Shown here: positions 11,628 through 12,121 of the stretch, piece by piece | Layout of the letters: every line of letters begins with the position of its first letter | Position numbering within the stretch: position 1 is the stretch's first letter | Source: an uncultured Chloroflexota bacterium | GTDB lineage: Bacteria > Chloroflexota > Limnocylindria > Limnocylindrales > CSP1-4 | DNA: 12,121 nucleotides | Direction of reading: 5' to 3' | NCBI GenBank assembly: GCA_903928275.1 | Contig: CAIYQJ010000293.1 | Span: forward strand, 1-12,121 | The notes under the pieces: model-generated | What the model saw: only the letters and a program-made list of their open reading frames with translations | What the model was told of the DNA's origin: nothing | Database searches by the model: none | Translations under genes and position numbers: made by a program

Positions 11628-11641
11628 GGAGGCCGGCCTCC
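11628..11641. terminator. Palindrome between convergent genes
   Basis: GGAGGCCGGCCTCC is a perfect 14-bp palindrome in the 94-base gap between the DUF3267-type stop (11561) and the stop of the minus-strand unknown (11656). With a minimal loop only about 5 bp can pair, so it is a weak candidate for a bidirectional terminator. Confidence 0.3.
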
Positions 11642-11655
11642 CGCCCGGGTCGCGA

Positions 11656-12120
11656 TCAGTACTCGCCCTTGATCACGAAGAACGAGCCGCGGATGGTTCC
11701 CGCCAGCTTGGACTTCTGGCGTGCGAACTTGAACCGCGAGGCGAGCTCGGCGGGGACCTCCATCCCGTCGGAGAGCTTGAACCCGACCGCTCGCTTCCCG
11801 GCGTCGTCGAGCGTGTACAGCACGTTGATCGACAGGCCGCTCTCGTAGAAGACGTAGGCCCAGCGGGTGTTCTCGACCCGGAAGGCTGTGGCCTCGAGCG
11901 GTGGAGACGAGATGACGAGGTCGCGCTCCTCCTTGAGGATCCTGTGCACCCAGTCGATGGTCTCCGTGGCATCGCTCGCCGGTTCCACCATGAAGTCGTG
12001 GTCGTACTTGTTCTTGAAGTAGCGGGCCTCGTTCGCGCGCAGACCGGCGAGCGCGGGCGCCACCGGTGACGACTCCAGGCCGGTGGTCGAGACGGTGATG
12101 AAGTCCACGACATAGGACAT
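11656..12120 (-). CDS. Unrecognised 154-residue protein at the window edge
   Basis: This encodes 154 residues, if the ATG at 12120 is the true start; only one base lies beyond it, so a longer N-terminus cannot be excluded. The sequence begins MSYVVDFITVSTTGLESSP and ends GTIRGSFFVIKGEY. It has an alpha/beta composition with strands such as TRWAYVFYESGLSINVLYTL (85-104) and a basic segment ASRFKFARQKSKLAG (127-141). There is no signal peptide, membrane segment or cysteine. A/T-ending codons are somewhat more frequent than in neighbouring genes (for example AAC AAG TAC GAC CAC with AAG- and TAC-rich runs), reflecting a less Arg/Ala-rich protein. It is convergent with the DUF3267-type gene. The protein looks real and soluble, but I cannot name its family or role. 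Confidence 0.75.
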   Translation of the reverse strand: MSYVVDFITVSTTGLESSPVAPALAGLRANEARYFKNKYDHDFMVEPASDATETIDWVHRILKEERDLVISSPPLEATAFRVENTRWAYVFYESGLSINVLYTLDDAGKRAVGFKLSDGMEVPAELASRFKFARQKSKLAGTIRGSFFVIKGEY

Positions 12121-12121
12121 G

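Overview
This window is chromosomal DNA of a very GC-rich bacterium, at a rough visual estimate about 70% G+C. Strong GC bias at third codon positions leaves long spurious open frames across most real genes. Three features suggest Actinomycetota or a GC-rich Chloroflexota lineage: leaderless promoters, a DUF6325-type protein, and a holin-4/alkaline-phosphatase fusion. This is an inference from gene content; no rRNA, tRNA or marker gene is present to settle it. I see no phage, insertion sequence, CRISPR array, toxin-antitoxin pair or defence system.

Left part (1-2691): the tail of an unknown gene ends at 187. A small acidic protein made of three 23-residue repeats follows (375-647). A hairpin at 687-720 separates it from a convergent MarR regulator (1257 to 760, minus strand). 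The MarR gene is divergent from a small dimeric alpha/beta-barrel protein (1362-1646) that has a near-consensus promoter with a palindrome in its spacer. A 375-base non-coding stretch with a conspicuous 12-bp-arm hairpin precedes a DUF6325-type gene (2022-2480), which is followed at once by a 69-residue protein made of three 17-residue repeats (2482-2691).

Middle part (2692-8225): a 15-bp perfect hairpin ends the previous unit. A 720-residue membrane protein follows (2894-5056), with a holin-4-like four-helix domain fused to a metal-dependent phosphodiesterase/alkaline phosphatase domain. Facing it on the minus strand is a two-gene operon (7434 to 5180): an Rrf2-type regulator with three cysteines and a collagen-like tail, overlapping by 4 bases a Tat-exported lipoprotein related to the large subunit of N,N-dimethylformamidase. 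A DinB-like protein (7695-8225) is divergent from the operon.

Right part (8226-12121): a non-coding stretch with an exact 18-bp tandem duplication, an SppA-like S49 protease without a membrane anchor (9327 to 8506), a 66-residue unknown protein (9446-9646), a membrane-anchored class I methyltransferase (9715-10416), 518 bases without a convincing gene, a DUF3267-type HExxH membrane protein (10935-11561), and an unrecognised 154-residue protein at the right edge (12120 to 11656).

The genes are mostly single transcription units and form no obvious pathway. The most notable observations are the exported DMFase-like enzyme coupled to an Rrf2 sensor, the MarR operator placed inside a promoter spacer, two unrelated small proteins built of tandem peptide repeats, and three genes whose -10 element lies exactly 6 nt before the start codon.
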